DNA of 64,000 bases, taken from NCBI RefSeq assembly GCF_002890915.1, contig NZ_POUT01000010.1, positions 62,001 to 126,000 on the forward strand. Reading direction: 5' to 3'. This document shows positions 35,448 to 44,227 of the stretch, piece after piece. Position 1 is the first letter of the stretch. Each line of letters opens with the position of its first letter. This stretch comes from Stutzerimonas stutzeri (GTDB lineage Bacteria; Pseudomonadota; Gammaproteobacteria; Pseudomonadales; Pseudomonadaceae). Made by a program: the position numbers and the translations under genes. The notes beneath the pieces are model-generated. The model worked only from the letters and a program-made list of their open reading frames with translations. It was not told the DNA's origin and did not search any database.

Positions 35448-35795
35448 ATGAAAACCCGCTTGCTGCTGTGCTTCCTGTTGCTGATCAGCCTCGTGCTTCC
35501 CGTCAAAGGGATGGCGGGCGCCGAGCTGGCCGCACAGCCGTGTTCCCTGCCGATGAGCGACCTGGATCAGGCCGCGCTGCACATGGACCACGCGGAGCAT
35601 GGACAGCACGACACGCAAGATCACGACGGCAACCCGCTGTGCAAGAGCGGCCACCAGTGCAAGGTCGGCTGCCTGTTGCTGGTCGATATCCCCCAGGCCG
35701 ATGCCGGCGTGGCATCGCCTAGCCTGACCACCTTTCATTCCGAATTCATTCCTGCGCGCAACTGCGCCGATGTCTGGCGCCCACCGCGCGCCTGA
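35448..35795 (+). CDS. His/Cys-containing secreted protein preceding the Cus operon
   Basis: 115 residues with a signal peptide (LLLCFLLLISLVLPVKGMA). The mature part is rich in His, Met and Asp around residues 44-60 (LHMDHAEHGQHDTQDHDG) and has a Cys cluster (CKSGHQCKVGC), likely metal ligands. It lies 86 bp upstream of a copper/silver efflux operon. It resembles, by size and composition, the small proteins found before cop/cus genes. A periplasmic copper-binding or sensing role is inferred. Confidence 0.65.
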   Translation: MKTRLLLCFLLLISLVLPVKGMAGAELAAQPCSLPMSDLDQAALHMDHAEHGQHDTQDHDGNPLCKSGHQCKVGCLLLVDIPQADAGVASPSLTTFHSEFIPARNCADVWRPPRA

Positions 35796-35881
35796 TTCCT
35801 CTTCCTGACCGAACCGTCCATCGCCTTGCGATGGATGTCGCGCGTGCCTGCCAGGCACGCAGGACCCGAGGAATCTGAACC

Positions 35882-37132
35882 ATGAGATCCCGATTGTTGC
35901 GAAGACTTCGCACACAGGCCGGCCTGTCCGTGTGCGTGCTGCTGTTGCCGGCTGCCGCCAATGCGCTGAGTTTCGACGACGCCTTGCAAGTCGCCCAGCA
36001 GCAGGCACCTTCACTCCAAGCCGAAGCGGCCAAGCTGCAGGCCGCGCGCAGCGCCGCCGTGCCGGCCGGCGAACTGCCCGACCCGAAACTGCTGCTCGGC
36101 GTGCAGAGCGTGCCGATCGAAGGTGCCAACCGCTGGAGCCTGGATCAGGACGGCATGACCATGGGCATGGTCGGGCTGATGCAGGAAATGCCCAACCGCG
36201 ACAAGCGTCGCGCCCGTGTCGACGTGGCCCGGGCCGGCATCGAGCGCGCCGCGGCCGAGCGCGAGGTCGAGAGGTTGAACGTGCGCCAGGCGACGGCCCA
36301 GGCCTGGATCGCCACCCATGCCATCGAGCGCAAGCTGCGGGCATTCGACGCCCTCTACGCAGAGAACCGCCTGCTCGCCGAAGCGGTGCAGGCACGCATC
36401 GCCGGAGGCCGTGGGACGATCGCCGAGAGCGTGGTGCCGCGCCAGGAGGCGGCGCAACTCGCCGAGCGCGCCGACGAGCTGCGCCAGCAACGCCAGCAGG
36501 CGCGTGCGGCACTGGCGCGCTGGATCGGCGAGGCTGCCCGGCAACCGCTGGAGGGCGACATGCCGAACTGGCCGCTCGATACCCAGGCGCTGCAGCGACA
36601 GTTGAACAACCATCCGCAGCTGCAGGCCTTCGCACCGAGGACCGAACAGGCCCAGGCGCGCATCCGTGAGGCCACGGCCGACAAGCGGCCGGACTGGAGC
36701 TGGGAAGTCGACTACCTGCGCCGCGGACGCGAGTTCGGCGACATGGTCAACCTGACGTTCAGCTTCGACTTGCCGGTATTCCAAGGTTCGCGGCAGACCC
36801 CGCGTATCGCCGCCCGACATGCCGAGCTGAACCAGCTGGAGGCCGAACGCGAGGCCCTGGAGCGCCAGTTCGCCGCACAACTGAGCAGCGACCTGGCCGA
36901 GCTGGAACGCCTGCAGCGCGCCCTGACGCGCAATCGCGAGGTGTTCCTGCCGTTGGCGCAGGAGCGTGCCGACCTGACCCTGGCCGGCTATCGCGCCGGT
37001 ACCGGCGAGCTGGACGCGGTGTTGAGCGCGCGGCGCGAGCTGATCGAGACCCGCCTCAAGCAGATCGACCTCGAAGGCCTGCAGGCCATTGCTGCCAGCC
37101 GCCTGTATTTCGCCTATGGAGACGCACGATGA
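35882..37132 (+). CDS. cusC: Outer-membrane factor of the Cu/Ag efflux system (CusC-like)
   Basis: 416 residues with a signal peptide ending at ANA. It is a TolC-family protein: FDDALQVAQQQAPSLQAEA, LPDPKLLLGVQSVPIEG, ARHAELNQLEAEREALERQF and LAGYRAGTGELDAVLSARRE. The segment MGLMQEMPNRDKRR is typical of CusC/CzcC members in metal RND operons. It forms the outer-membrane channel. The stop overlaps the cusB start (ATGA). Confidence 0.88.
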   Translation: MRSRLLRRLRTQAGLSVCVLLLPAAANALSFDDALQVAQQQAPSLQAEAAKLQAARSAAVPAGELPDPKLLLGVQSVPIEGANRWSLDQDGMTMGMVGLMQEMPNRDKRRARVDVARAGIERAAAEREVERLNVRQATAQAWIATHAIERKLRAFDALYAENRLLAEAVQARIAGGRGTIAESVVPRQEAAQLAERADELRQQRQQARAALARWIGEAARQPLEGDMPNWPLDTQALQRQLNNHPQLQAFAPRTEQAQARIREATADKRPDWSWEVDYLRRGREFGDMVNLTFSFDLPVFQGSRQTPRIAARHAELNQLEAEREALERQFAAQLSSDLAELERLQRALTRNREVFLPLAQERADLTLAGYRAGTGELDAVLSARRELIETRLKQIDLEGLQAIAASRLYFAYGDAR

Positions 37133-38625
37133 ACCCGACTTTCTTCAAAACCAGCGTACTGGTCGCCCTGACGGCCGCACTGGGGATGGGCGGCGGCTAC
37201 TGGCTGGCGCAGCAATCGCAGGCCGCGCCCCAGGACTTGCCGGCTGCCGCCCAGGGCGAGCGGAGCGTACTGTACTGGTACGACCCGATGGTCCCGCAGC
37301 AGAAGTTCGACCAGCCGGGCAAATCACCCTTCATGGACATGGAATTGGTGCCGCGTTACGCCGACGAGGCAGGCTCGTCGGGCACGCCGGCGGTCAGCAT
37401 CGATGCGGCCGTCACCCGCAACCTCGGCGTGCGCCTGGCCAGCGTCAGCCGTGGCCAATTGAGCCGCCGCATCGAGGCGGTCGGCGTACTCGATTTCAAC
37501 GCGCGTGACGTGGCGTTGGTGCAGGCGCGGGCAGCCGGTTTCGTCGAGCGCGTCTATCAGTTGGCACCGGGAGACGTGCTGGAGGCGGGGGCGCCGCTGG
37601 TGGACCTGTTGATCCCGGAATGGGTGGCCGTGCAGGAAGAATTCCTCGCCGTGCGGCGCATCGGCGAGCCCGCGCTGCTGGATGCAGCGCGGCAGCGCCT
37701 GCGCCTGGCCGGAATGCCGGCGGAGACGATTCGCCAACTGGAGCGCTCGGGCAGGGTGAATGCGCAGCAGACCGTGCGCGTGCCCATCGGCGGTGTGCTG
37801 CAGACGCTCGATGTGCGCCAGGGCATGAGCGTCGCGGCCGGCGCGCCGCTGGCGCGGCTCAACGGCCTGGACAGCGTCTGGCTCGAGGTGGCGGTGCCGG
37901 AGGCCCAGGCCGGGGCCATTCGCAGCGGCCAGGCGGTGACCGCCTACCTGCCGGCACTGGCCGGCGAGGCCGTGCCGGGCACGATCACGGCGGTACTGCC
38001 CGAAGCCAGCGCAGCCAGCCGCACCCTGCGTGTCAGGGTGGAGCTGCCCAATGGCGACGGTCGCCTGCGGCCGGGGCTCACGGCGCGGGTGGAGTTGACC
38101 GACCGCCAGGAAGGCCGCGTGCTGCTGGTACCCAGCGAGGCGGTCATCCGTACCGGCAAGCGCGCCCTGGTGATGCTTGCCGAAGCCGGCGGCCGTTATC
38201 GCCCGGTGGACGTGCGGATCGGCGCCGACAGCGGTAGCCAGACCGAAATCCTCGATGGCCTGGAGGAGGGCCAGCAGGTGGTCGCCTCGGGGCAGTTCCT
38301 CATCGACTCCGAAGCCAGCCTGCGTGGCATCACCGCGGCCCCGGCCGGCGAACCGATGCCCGCCGAGCCGACCCACGAGCATGCGCTGGCGCCGGCGCTG
38401 CATGAGGCCGAAGGGCGCATCGTCGAGCTCGCCGAGCAAAGCGTGAAGATCGCCCACGGGCCGTTCAGGACGCTGGGCATGCCCGGCATGACCATGCGCT
38501 TCGCGGTCGCCAACCCGCACCTGCTGCACGGCGCCAAGGTCGACGACCGGGTGCGCTTCGCCGTCCGCGAAACGGGGGCCGGGCTGCTGGTCGAGCAACT
38601 GCAGGTCGAGGAGCAGCAGCCATGA
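37129..38625 (+). CDS. cusB: Cu/Ag efflux adaptor CusB with extra N- and C-terminal metal-binding domains
   Basis: 498 residues. After an N-terminal anchor comes a heavy-metal-binding domain (VLYWYDPMVPQQKFDQPGKS, FMDMELVPRYAD), then the membrane-fusion core (about 80-400). The last 75 residues match a CusF-like copper chaperone (EGRIVELAEQSVKIAHGPF, LGMPGMTMRFAVANPHLL) with Met-rich ligands. Adaptor and periplasmic metal chaperone are therefore one polypeptide. It links CusA to CusC and delivers Cu(I)/Ag(I). Stop and next start overlap. Confidence 0.9.
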   Translation: MNPTFFKTSVLVALTAALGMGGGYWLAQQSQAAPQDLPAAAQGERSVLYWYDPMVPQQKFDQPGKSPFMDMELVPRYADEAGSSGTPAVSIDAAVTRNLGVRLASVSRGQLSRRIEAVGVLDFNARDVALVQARAAGFVERVYQLAPGDVLEAGAPLVDLLIPEWVAVQEEFLAVRRIGEPALLDAARQRLRLAGMPAETIRQLERSGRVNAQQTVRVPIGGVLQTLDVRQGMSVAAGAPLARLNGLDSVWLEVAVPEAQAGAIRSGQAVTAYLPALAGEAVPGTITAVLPEASAASRTLRVRVELPNGDGRLRPGLTARVELTDRQEGRVLLVPSEAVIRTGKRALVMLAEAGGRYRPVDVRIGADSGSQTEILDGLEEGQQVVASGQFLIDSEASLRGITAAPAGEPMPAEPTHEHALAPALHEAEGRIVELAEQSVKIAHGPFRTLGMPGMTMRFAVANPHLLHGAKVDDRVRFAVRETGAGLLVEQLQVEEQQP

Positions 38626-41600
38626 TCGCCATGCTGATTCGCTGGTCGGTGACGAACCGGCTGCTGGTGCTACTGGCGACCCTGCTGCTGTCCGCCGTGG
38701 GCGTCTGGGCGCTGCGCAGCACGCCGATCGATGCGCTGCCGGACCTGTCCGACGTGCAGGTGATCATCCGCACGCCGTATCCGGGCCAGGCGCCGCAGAT
38801 CGTCGAGAACCAGGTGACCTATCCGCTGACCACCACCATGCTCTCGGTGCCGGGGGCGAAGACCGTGCGCGGTTATTCGTTCTTCGGCGACAGCTACGTC
38901 TACGTGCTGTTCGAGGACGGCACCGACCTGTACTGGGCGCGCTCGCGGGTGCTGGAATACCTCAGCCAGGTGCAGGCCCGGCTGCCGGCCGGTGCCAAGC
39001 CGGCGCTCGGCCCGGATGCCACCGGCGTCGGCTGGATCTACCAGTACGCGCTGGTCGATCGCAGCGGCAGGCATGACCTGGCGCAACTGCGCAGCCTGCA
39101 GGACTGGTTCCTCAAGTACGAGTTGATCACGCTGCCCAACGTGGCGGAGGTCGCCACCATCGGTGGCATGGTCAAGCAGTACCAGGTCGTGCTCGATCCG
39201 CTGAAGATGGCCAGCCTCGGCGTGACCCAGGCCCAGGTGGTCGCGGCCATCGGCCTGGCCAACCAGGAAACCGGTGGCGCCGTGCTCGAACTGGCGGAAA
39301 CCGAGTACATGGTGCGTGCCTCCGGCTACCTGCAGACGCTCGACGACTTCCGCCGCATCCCGCTGCAGCTCAGCGCGGGCGGCGTGCCGGTGACCCTGGG
39401 CGACGTCGCGCACCTCCAGCTCGGCCCGGAGATGCGCCGCGGCATCGCTGAACTCGACGGCGAGGGGGAGACCGTCGGCGGCGTGGTGATCCTGCGCAGC
39501 GGCAAGAATGCGCGGGAGACCCTTGCCGCCGTGCACGCCAAGCTGGAGGAGCTGAAGACCAGCCTGCCGGCGGGCGTCGAGATCGTCACCACCTACGATC
39601 GCAGCCAGCTGATCGACCGCGCCGTGGAGAACCTCAGCTTCAAGTTGCTGGAGGAGTTCGTCGTCGTCGCGCTGGTCTGCGGCTTGTTCCTCTGGCACCT
39701 GCGTTCCTCGCTGGTGGCCATCGTCTCGCTGCCGATCGGCGTGCTGATCGCCTTCGCGGTGATGCGCTACCAGGGCATCAACGCCAACATCATGTCGCTC
39801 GGCGGCATCGCCATCGCCATCGGTGCCATGGTCGATGCGGCGGTGGTGATGATCGAGAACGCCCACAAGAAGGCCGAGGCTTGGCGCCACGCCAACCCGG
39901 GCAGGGCGCTGGCGGGCGAGGAGCACTGGCGGGTGATGACGGATGCGGCGCAGGAGGTGGGGCCGGCACTGTTCTTCTGCCTGCTGATCATCACCCTGTC
40001 GTTCATCCCGGTGTTCACCCTCGAGGCGCAGGAGGGCCGCCTGTTCGGCCCGCTGGCCTTCACCAAGACCTATGCCATGGCCGCGGCGGCCGGGCTCTCG
40101 GTGACCCTGGTGCCGGTGCTGATGGGCTACTGGATTCGCGGCCGGCTGCCGGACGAGGCGCGCAACCCGCTCAATCACGGACTGATCCGCCTCTACCGGC
40201 CGGCCCTGGAGGCGGTGCTGGCGCATCCGCAAGCCACCATCGCCGTGGCGCTGCTGCTGCTCGCCACCACGCTGTGGCCGATCTCCCGGCTGGGTGGCGA
40301 ATTCCTGCCGCCGATGGACGAGGGCGACCTGCTCTACATGCCGTCGGCACTGCCGGGGCTTTCCGCGCAGAAGGCCGCGCAGCTGCTGCAGCAGACCGAC
40401 CGCATGATCCGCACGGTGCCGGAAGTCGAAACGGTGTTCGGCAAGGCCGGGCGCGCCGACTCGGCTACCGATCCGGCGCCGCTGGAGATGTTCGAGACCA
40501 CCATCCGCTTCAAGCCGCGCGATCAGTGGCGCGCGGGCATGAGCCCGGAAAGGCTGGTCGAGGAACTGGACCGCGCAGTGCAGGTGCCGGGCCTGACCAA
40601 TATCTGGATTCCGCCGATCCGCAACCGCATCGACATGCTCGCCACCGGGATCAAGAGCCCGATCGGGGTGAAGATCGCCGGGGCCAGCCTGGAGGAGATC
40701 GACCGCATCAGCCGGCAGGTGGAGGCCGTGGCCAAGGACGTACCGGGCGTCAGCTCGGCGCTGGCCGAACGGCTGGTGGGCGGGCGCTATATCGACATCG
40801 ACATCGATCGCCAGGATGCCGCGCGCTACGGGTTGAATATCGCCGATGTGCAGGCCATCGTCGCCGGCGCCATCGGGGGCCAGGCCATCGGCGAAACGGT
40901 GGAGGGGCTGGCGCGCTACCCGATCAGCGTGCGCTATCCGCGTGAATGGCGCGACTCGCCGCAGGCGCTGGAACAGTTGCCGATCCTGACGCCGCAGGGC
41001 GGGCAGATCACGCTGGGCAGCGTGGCGCGGGTCCGGGTCAGCGACGGACCGCCGATGCTGCGCAGCGAGAATGCGCGACTGGCCGGCTGGGTGTATGTCG
41101 ACGTGCGCGGGCGCGACATCGCCTCGGTGGTCGCCGATCTGCGCCAGGCGGTCAGCGCCAACGTCGAGTTGCTGCCGGGCATGAGCCTGAGCTATTCGGG
41201 CCAGTTCGAATTCCTCGAACGCGCCAATGCCCGGCTCAAGCTGGTGGTCCCGGCCACGCTGCTGATCATCTTCGTGCTGCTCTATCTGACCTTCGGCCGC
41301 TTCGACGAGGCGCTGCTGATCATGCTGACGCTGCCGTTCGCGCTCACCGGCGGGGTGTGGTTCCTTTACCTGATGGGCTTCAACCTGTCGGTGGCCACCG
41401 GCGTCGGCTTCATCGCCTTGGCCGGGGTGGCCGCGGAGTTCGGCGTGATCATGCTGCTCTACCTGAAGAATGCCTGGGCCGAGCGCCAGCAGGCCGGGGG
41501 ACATGGCGAGGCGGCGCTGTGCGAGGCCATTCGCGAGGGCGCGGTGCAACGGGTACGGCCCAAGGCGATGACCGTGGCGGTGATCGTCGCCGGCCTGCTG

Positions 41601-41768
41601 CCCATCCTCTGGGGCGCCGGGACCGGCAGCGAGGTGATGAGCCGCATCGCCGCGCCGATGGTCGGCGGCATGCTCAGCGCACCGCTGCTGTCATTGTTCG
41701 TGATTCCGGCGGCCTACCGGCTGATGCGGCGCCGGGGCGGCGTTGTACGCCGTCCCGAGGCTAGGTGA
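38622..41768 (+). CDS. cusA: Cu(I)/Ag(I) RND efflux pump CusA
   Basis: 1048 residues, full length for heavy-metal RND pumps, with 12 predicted membrane segments and two large periplasmic loops. Family motifs are visible: STPIDALPDLSDVQVIIRTP, GFVALAGVAAEFG-type segment (FIALAGVAAEFGVIMLLYLK) and the intramembrane relay GAMVDAAVVMIENAHKK. The HME1-type Met and Asp pattern suggests monovalent copper or silver rather than zinc or cobalt. A repeat and no T-rich terminator follow. Confidence 0.93.
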   Translation: MIAMLIRWSVTNRLLVLLATLLLSAVGVWALRSTPIDALPDLSDVQVIIRTPYPGQAPQIVENQVTYPLTTTMLSVPGAKTVRGYSFFGDSYVYVLFEDGTDLYWARSRVLEYLSQVQARLPAGAKPALGPDATGVGWIYQYALVDRSGRHDLAQLRSLQDWFLKYELITLPNVAEVATIGGMVKQYQVVLDPLKMASLGVTQAQVVAAIGLANQETGGAVLELAETEYMVRASGYLQTLDDFRRIPLQLSAGGVPVTLGDVAHLQLGPEMRRGIAELDGEGETVGGVVILRSGKNARETLAAVHAKLEELKTSLPAGVEIVTTYDRSQLIDRAVENLSFKLLEEFVVVALVCGLFLWHLRSSLVAIVSLPIGVLIAFAVMRYQGINANIMSLGGIAIAIGAMVDAAVVMIENAHKKAEAWRHANPGRALAGEEHWRVMTDAAQEVGPALFFCLLIITLSFIPVFTLEAQEGRLFGPLAFTKTYAMAAAAGLSVTLVPVLMGYWIRGRLPDEARNPLNHGLIRLYRPALEAVLAHPQATIAVALLLLATTLWPISRLGGEFLPPMDEGDLLYMPSALPGLSAQKAAQLLQQTDRMIRTVPEVETVFGKAGRADSATDPAPLEMFETTIRFKPRDQWRAGMSPERLVEELDRAVQVPGLTNIWIPPIRNRIDMLATGIKSPIGVKIAGASLEEIDRISRQVEAVAKDVPGVSSALAERLVGGRYIDIDIDRQDAARYGLNIADVQAIVAGAIGGQAIGETVEGLARYPISVRYPREWRDSPQALEQLPILTPQGGQITLGSVARVRVSDGPPMLRSENARLAGWVYVDVRGRDIASVVADLRQAVSANVELLPGMSLSYSGQFEFLERANARLKLVVPATLLIIFVLLYLTFGRFDEALLIMLTLPFALTGGVWFLYLMGFNLSVATGVGFIALAGVAAEFGVIMLLYLKNAWAERQQAGGHGEAALCEAIREGAVQRVRPKAMTVAVIVAGLLPILWGAGTGSEVMSRIAAPMVGGMLSAPLLSLFVIPAAYRLMRRRGGVVRRPEAR

Positions 41769-41779
41769 CCTTTAGCACC

Positions 41780-41838
41780 GTAGGAGCCAGCTTGCTGGCG
41801 ATGGGTGGTGACAGCATCGCCAGCAAGCCGGCTCCTAC
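41780..41838. repeat. REP-type palindrome after cusA
   Basis: GTAGGAGCCAGCTTGCTGGC (with GAT, 41780-41802) is inverted at 41816-41838 with one mismatch (ATCGCCAGCAAGCCGGCTCC, ending TAC). It is the common Pseudomonas extragenic palindrome and lies 12 bp after the cusA stop, where it may serve as a transcription end or mRNA stabiliser. The region 41769-41908 holds nothing else. Confidence 0.8.
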
Positions 41839-41908
41839 AGGTCCGGTGTGTGCCCGGTGAGCGATGTACGGCGGCTATAGTGTCGGCAAAGCCACCGAGG
41901 GCACGAAG

Positions 41909-42199
41909 ATGACGCGACTCTGCATCGCCATGATCATCCTGCTGTTCCCCCTGGCCACGGCGCTGGCCAGGGAGGAGGGCAGCGGCGCGCCCGGTACGCC
42001 GACGCCGCGCCCCTATACCGACCCGGGGCCACCACGCCCGACCACCTTGCCGTCGGCCAAGCCACCCTTGCTGCCTGCACTGCCGCCGGCGCGTGGCAAC
42101 GAGCGCCAGCCGACACTGCCCGGGCTCGAGCGGCAACCGCCGCAACCGCGTCCCGCACCGACCCGACCACCGCTGGACAACGACCGCGTGCGGCGCTGA
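41909..42199 (+). CDS. Small secreted proline-rich protein
   Basis: 96 residues from ATG 41909. A signal peptide (TRLCIAMIILLFPLATALA) is followed by a low-complexity region of Pro, Arg, Thr and Leu (GTPTPRPYTDPGPPRPTT, LPPARGNERQPTLPGLERQP). No domain is recognised. The composition suggests a flexible periplasmic or wall-associated protein. It converges with arcC. The function is unknown, and low complexity leaves some doubt that it is a gene. Confidence 0.5.
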   Translation: MTRLCIAMIILLFPLATALAREEGSGAPGTPTPRPYTDPGPPRPTTLPSAKPPLLPALPPARGNERQPTLPGLERQPPQPRPAPTRPPLDNDRVRR

Positions 42200-42262
42200 C
42201 GGTCACCAAGGTCTGCGCTATGCGCAGAACTGAAACGGCAACAGCCCCTGGCGAACGCCTGC

Positions 42263-43192
42263 TCAGCGGTAGCGGAGACCCGCTCCGGCCAGGCTGACGC
42301 GGGTTCCCGCGGCACCGCGGACAATCGCCTCGATATCCGCCAGCGCCCCGATCACCGCATCCTTGCCGGTATGCCGGACGAACTCGCAGGCCGCCTGGAC
42401 CTTCGGCCCCATGGAGCCGGCGGCGAAGGGTAGTCGCTCCAGTTCGTCGGGATGGGCGTGGGCGATGGCCTTCCGTGCCGGCGTGCCCCAATCCACATAG
42501 GCGCCGTCGACGTCGGTGGCGATCAGCAGCAGCTCGGCCTGCAGCTCCTCGGCCAGCAGTGCCGAGCAGAGGTCCTTGTCGATCACCGCCTCGATGCCGT
42601 GCAGCTTGTGCTGTTCGTCGTAGACCGTCGGAATGCCGCCTCCGCCTGCGCAGATCACCACGCAACCGCGCTCCAGCAACCACTGCACCGGGCGGATCTC
42701 GAAGATACGCCGGGGCCGCGGGCTCGGTACCACGCGGCGGAAATGCTCGCCGTCGGCGGCCATGCTCCAGCCTTTTTCCGCGCCCAGGCGTTGGGCCTCC
42801 TCATGGCTGTAGACCGGGCCGATGGGTTTGCTCGGCGCGGCGAAGGCCGGGTCGCCGGCATCCACTTCGACCTGGGTCAGCAGGGTGGCGAAGGGCGTTT
42901 CGGCCGGCAGCAGGTTGCCCAGTTCCTGCTCGATCATGTAGCCGATCATGCCCTCGGTCTGCGCGCCGAGCACATCCAGCGGGTAGGCGCCGTCCGGGTC
43001 GTAGGCGGCGCCCTGCAGGGCCAGCAGGCCGACCTGCGGGCCGTTGCCGTGGGCGATCACCAACTGGTTGCCGGCTGCTACCAGCGCGATCTGGCGGCAG
43101 GCGAGCTGCACGTTCTCGCGCTGTCTGTCGGCGGTCTGCGGTTCGCCGCGACGCAGCAGGGCGTTGCCGCCCAGGGCTATGACGATGCGCAT
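42263..43192 (-). CDS. arcC: Carbamate kinase ArcC
   Basis: 309 residues from ATG 43190-43192. MRIVIALGGNALLRRGEP is the standard start, and VICAGGGGIPTVYD, AVIDKDLCSALLAEEL and GSMGPKVQAACEFV are typical. It turns carbamoyl phosphate and ADP into ATP, the energy-yielding step of the arginine deiminase pathway. It is the last gene of arcDABC, with a 14-bp gap to arcB. Confidence 0.95.
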   Translation of the reverse strand: MRIVIALGGNALLRRGEPQTADRQRENVQLACRQIALVAAGNQLVIAHGNGPQVGLLALQGAAYDPDGAYPLDVLGAQTEGMIGYMIEQELGNLLPAETPFATLLTQVEVDAGDPAFAAPSKPIGPVYSHEEAQRLGAEKGWSMAADGEHFRRVVPSPRPRRIFEIRPVQWLLERGCVVICAGGGGIPTVYDEQHKLHGIEAVIDKDLCSALLAEELQAELLLIATDVDGAYVDWGTPARKAIAHAHPDELERLPFAAGSMGPKVQAACEFVRHTGKDAVIGALADIEAIVRGAAGTRVSLAGAGLRYR

Positions 43193-43206
43193 GCTGTGCC
43201 TCCGCT

Positions 43207-44217
43207 TCAGATTCCCCCGAGGGTCGCCACCAGCACGGCCTTGATGGTGTGCATGCGGTTCTCGGCCTGGTCGAAGGCGATGCAGGCCGGCGATTCGAAC
43301 ACCTCGTCGGTGACCTCGATGCCGCCGGCCAGCTGTGGATGATGCCGAACGACCTCCTGGCCGATCCGGGTCTCGGCGTTGTGAAAGGCCGGCAGGCAAT
43401 GCATGAATTTCACCCGTGGGTTGCCGCTGGCCTTCATCAACCGGGCGTTGACCTGATAGGGCAACAACTGGCCGATGCGCTCGCCCCAGGCCTCGACCGG
43501 CTCGCCCATCGACACCCAGACGTCGGTGTGAATGAAGTCGACGCCCCGCACCGCTTCGCGCGGATCGTCGGTGAGCGTCAGGCGGGCGCCGGACTGCTCG
43601 GCGAAGGCCTGGCAGGCGGCGATGTGCTCGGCGCTCGGCCAGAGTGCCTTGGGCGCGCCGATCCGCACGTCCATGCCCAGCTTGGCGCCGACCAGCAGCA
43701 GCGAATTGCCCATGTTGTTGCGGGCATCGCCGACGTAGGCGTAGCTATTCTCGTGCAGCGGCTTGTCGCTGTGCTCGCGCATGGTCAGCACGTCGGCGAG
43801 CATCTGGGTCGGGTGGTATTCGTCGGTCAGGCCGTTGAACACCGGCACGCCGGAAAACTGCGCCAGTTCCTCGACGACGTGCTGGCTGTAGCCACGGTAT
43901 TCGATGGCATCGTACATGCGCCCGAGCACGCGGGCGGTGTCCTTCATGGTTTCCTTGTGGCCGATCTGCGAGGTGGCCGGATCGATATAGGTGACGTTGG
44001 CGCCCTGGTCGTAGGCGGCCACCTCGAACGCGCAACGGGTGCGGGTGGAGGTCTTCTCGAAGATCAGCGCGATGTTCTTGCCCTTGAGGTGCTGATGTTC
44101 GATTCCGCTGTACTTGGCGCGCTTGAGGTCCTGGGACAGGTCGAGCAGGTAGCGCAGCTCCCGCTCGCTGTGGTGGGTCAGGCTGAGCAGGCTGCGGTTG
44201 TGCAGGTTGAAGGCCAT
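43207..44217 (-). CDS. arcB: Catabolic ornithine carbamoyltransferase ArcB
   Basis: 336 residues from ATG 44215-44217, the usual length. The carbamoyl-phosphate motif is EKTSTRTRCAFEVAA, and HCLPAFHN is the ornithine carbamoyltransferase signature. It splits citrulline to ornithine and carbamoyl phosphate. It follows arcA by 10 bp. Confidence 0.96.
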   Translation of the reverse strand: MAFNLHNRSLLSLTHHSERELRYLLDLSQDLKRAKYSGIEHQHLKGKNIALIFEKTSTRTRCAFEVAAYDQGANVTYIDPATSQIGHKETMKDTARVLGRMYDAIEYRGYSQHVVEELAQFSGVPVFNGLTDEYHPTQMLADVLTMREHSDKPLHENSYAYVGDARNNMGNSLLLVGAKLGMDVRIGAPKALWPSAEHIAACQAFAEQSGARLTLTDDPREAVRGVDFIHTDVWVSMGEPVEAWGERIGQLLPYQVNARLMKASGNPRVKFMHCLPAFHNAETRIGQEVVRHHPQLAGGIEVTDEVFESPACIAFDQAENRMHTIKAVLVATLGGI

Positions 44218-44227
44218 CGCGGTTACC

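Noticed and set aside
38670..41549. Minus-strand reading frame of 959 codons opposite cusA
   Set aside because: It has His/Gln/Arg/Ala-rich composition without domains and is fully antisense to CusA; long antisense frames are expected in DNA of this GC content.
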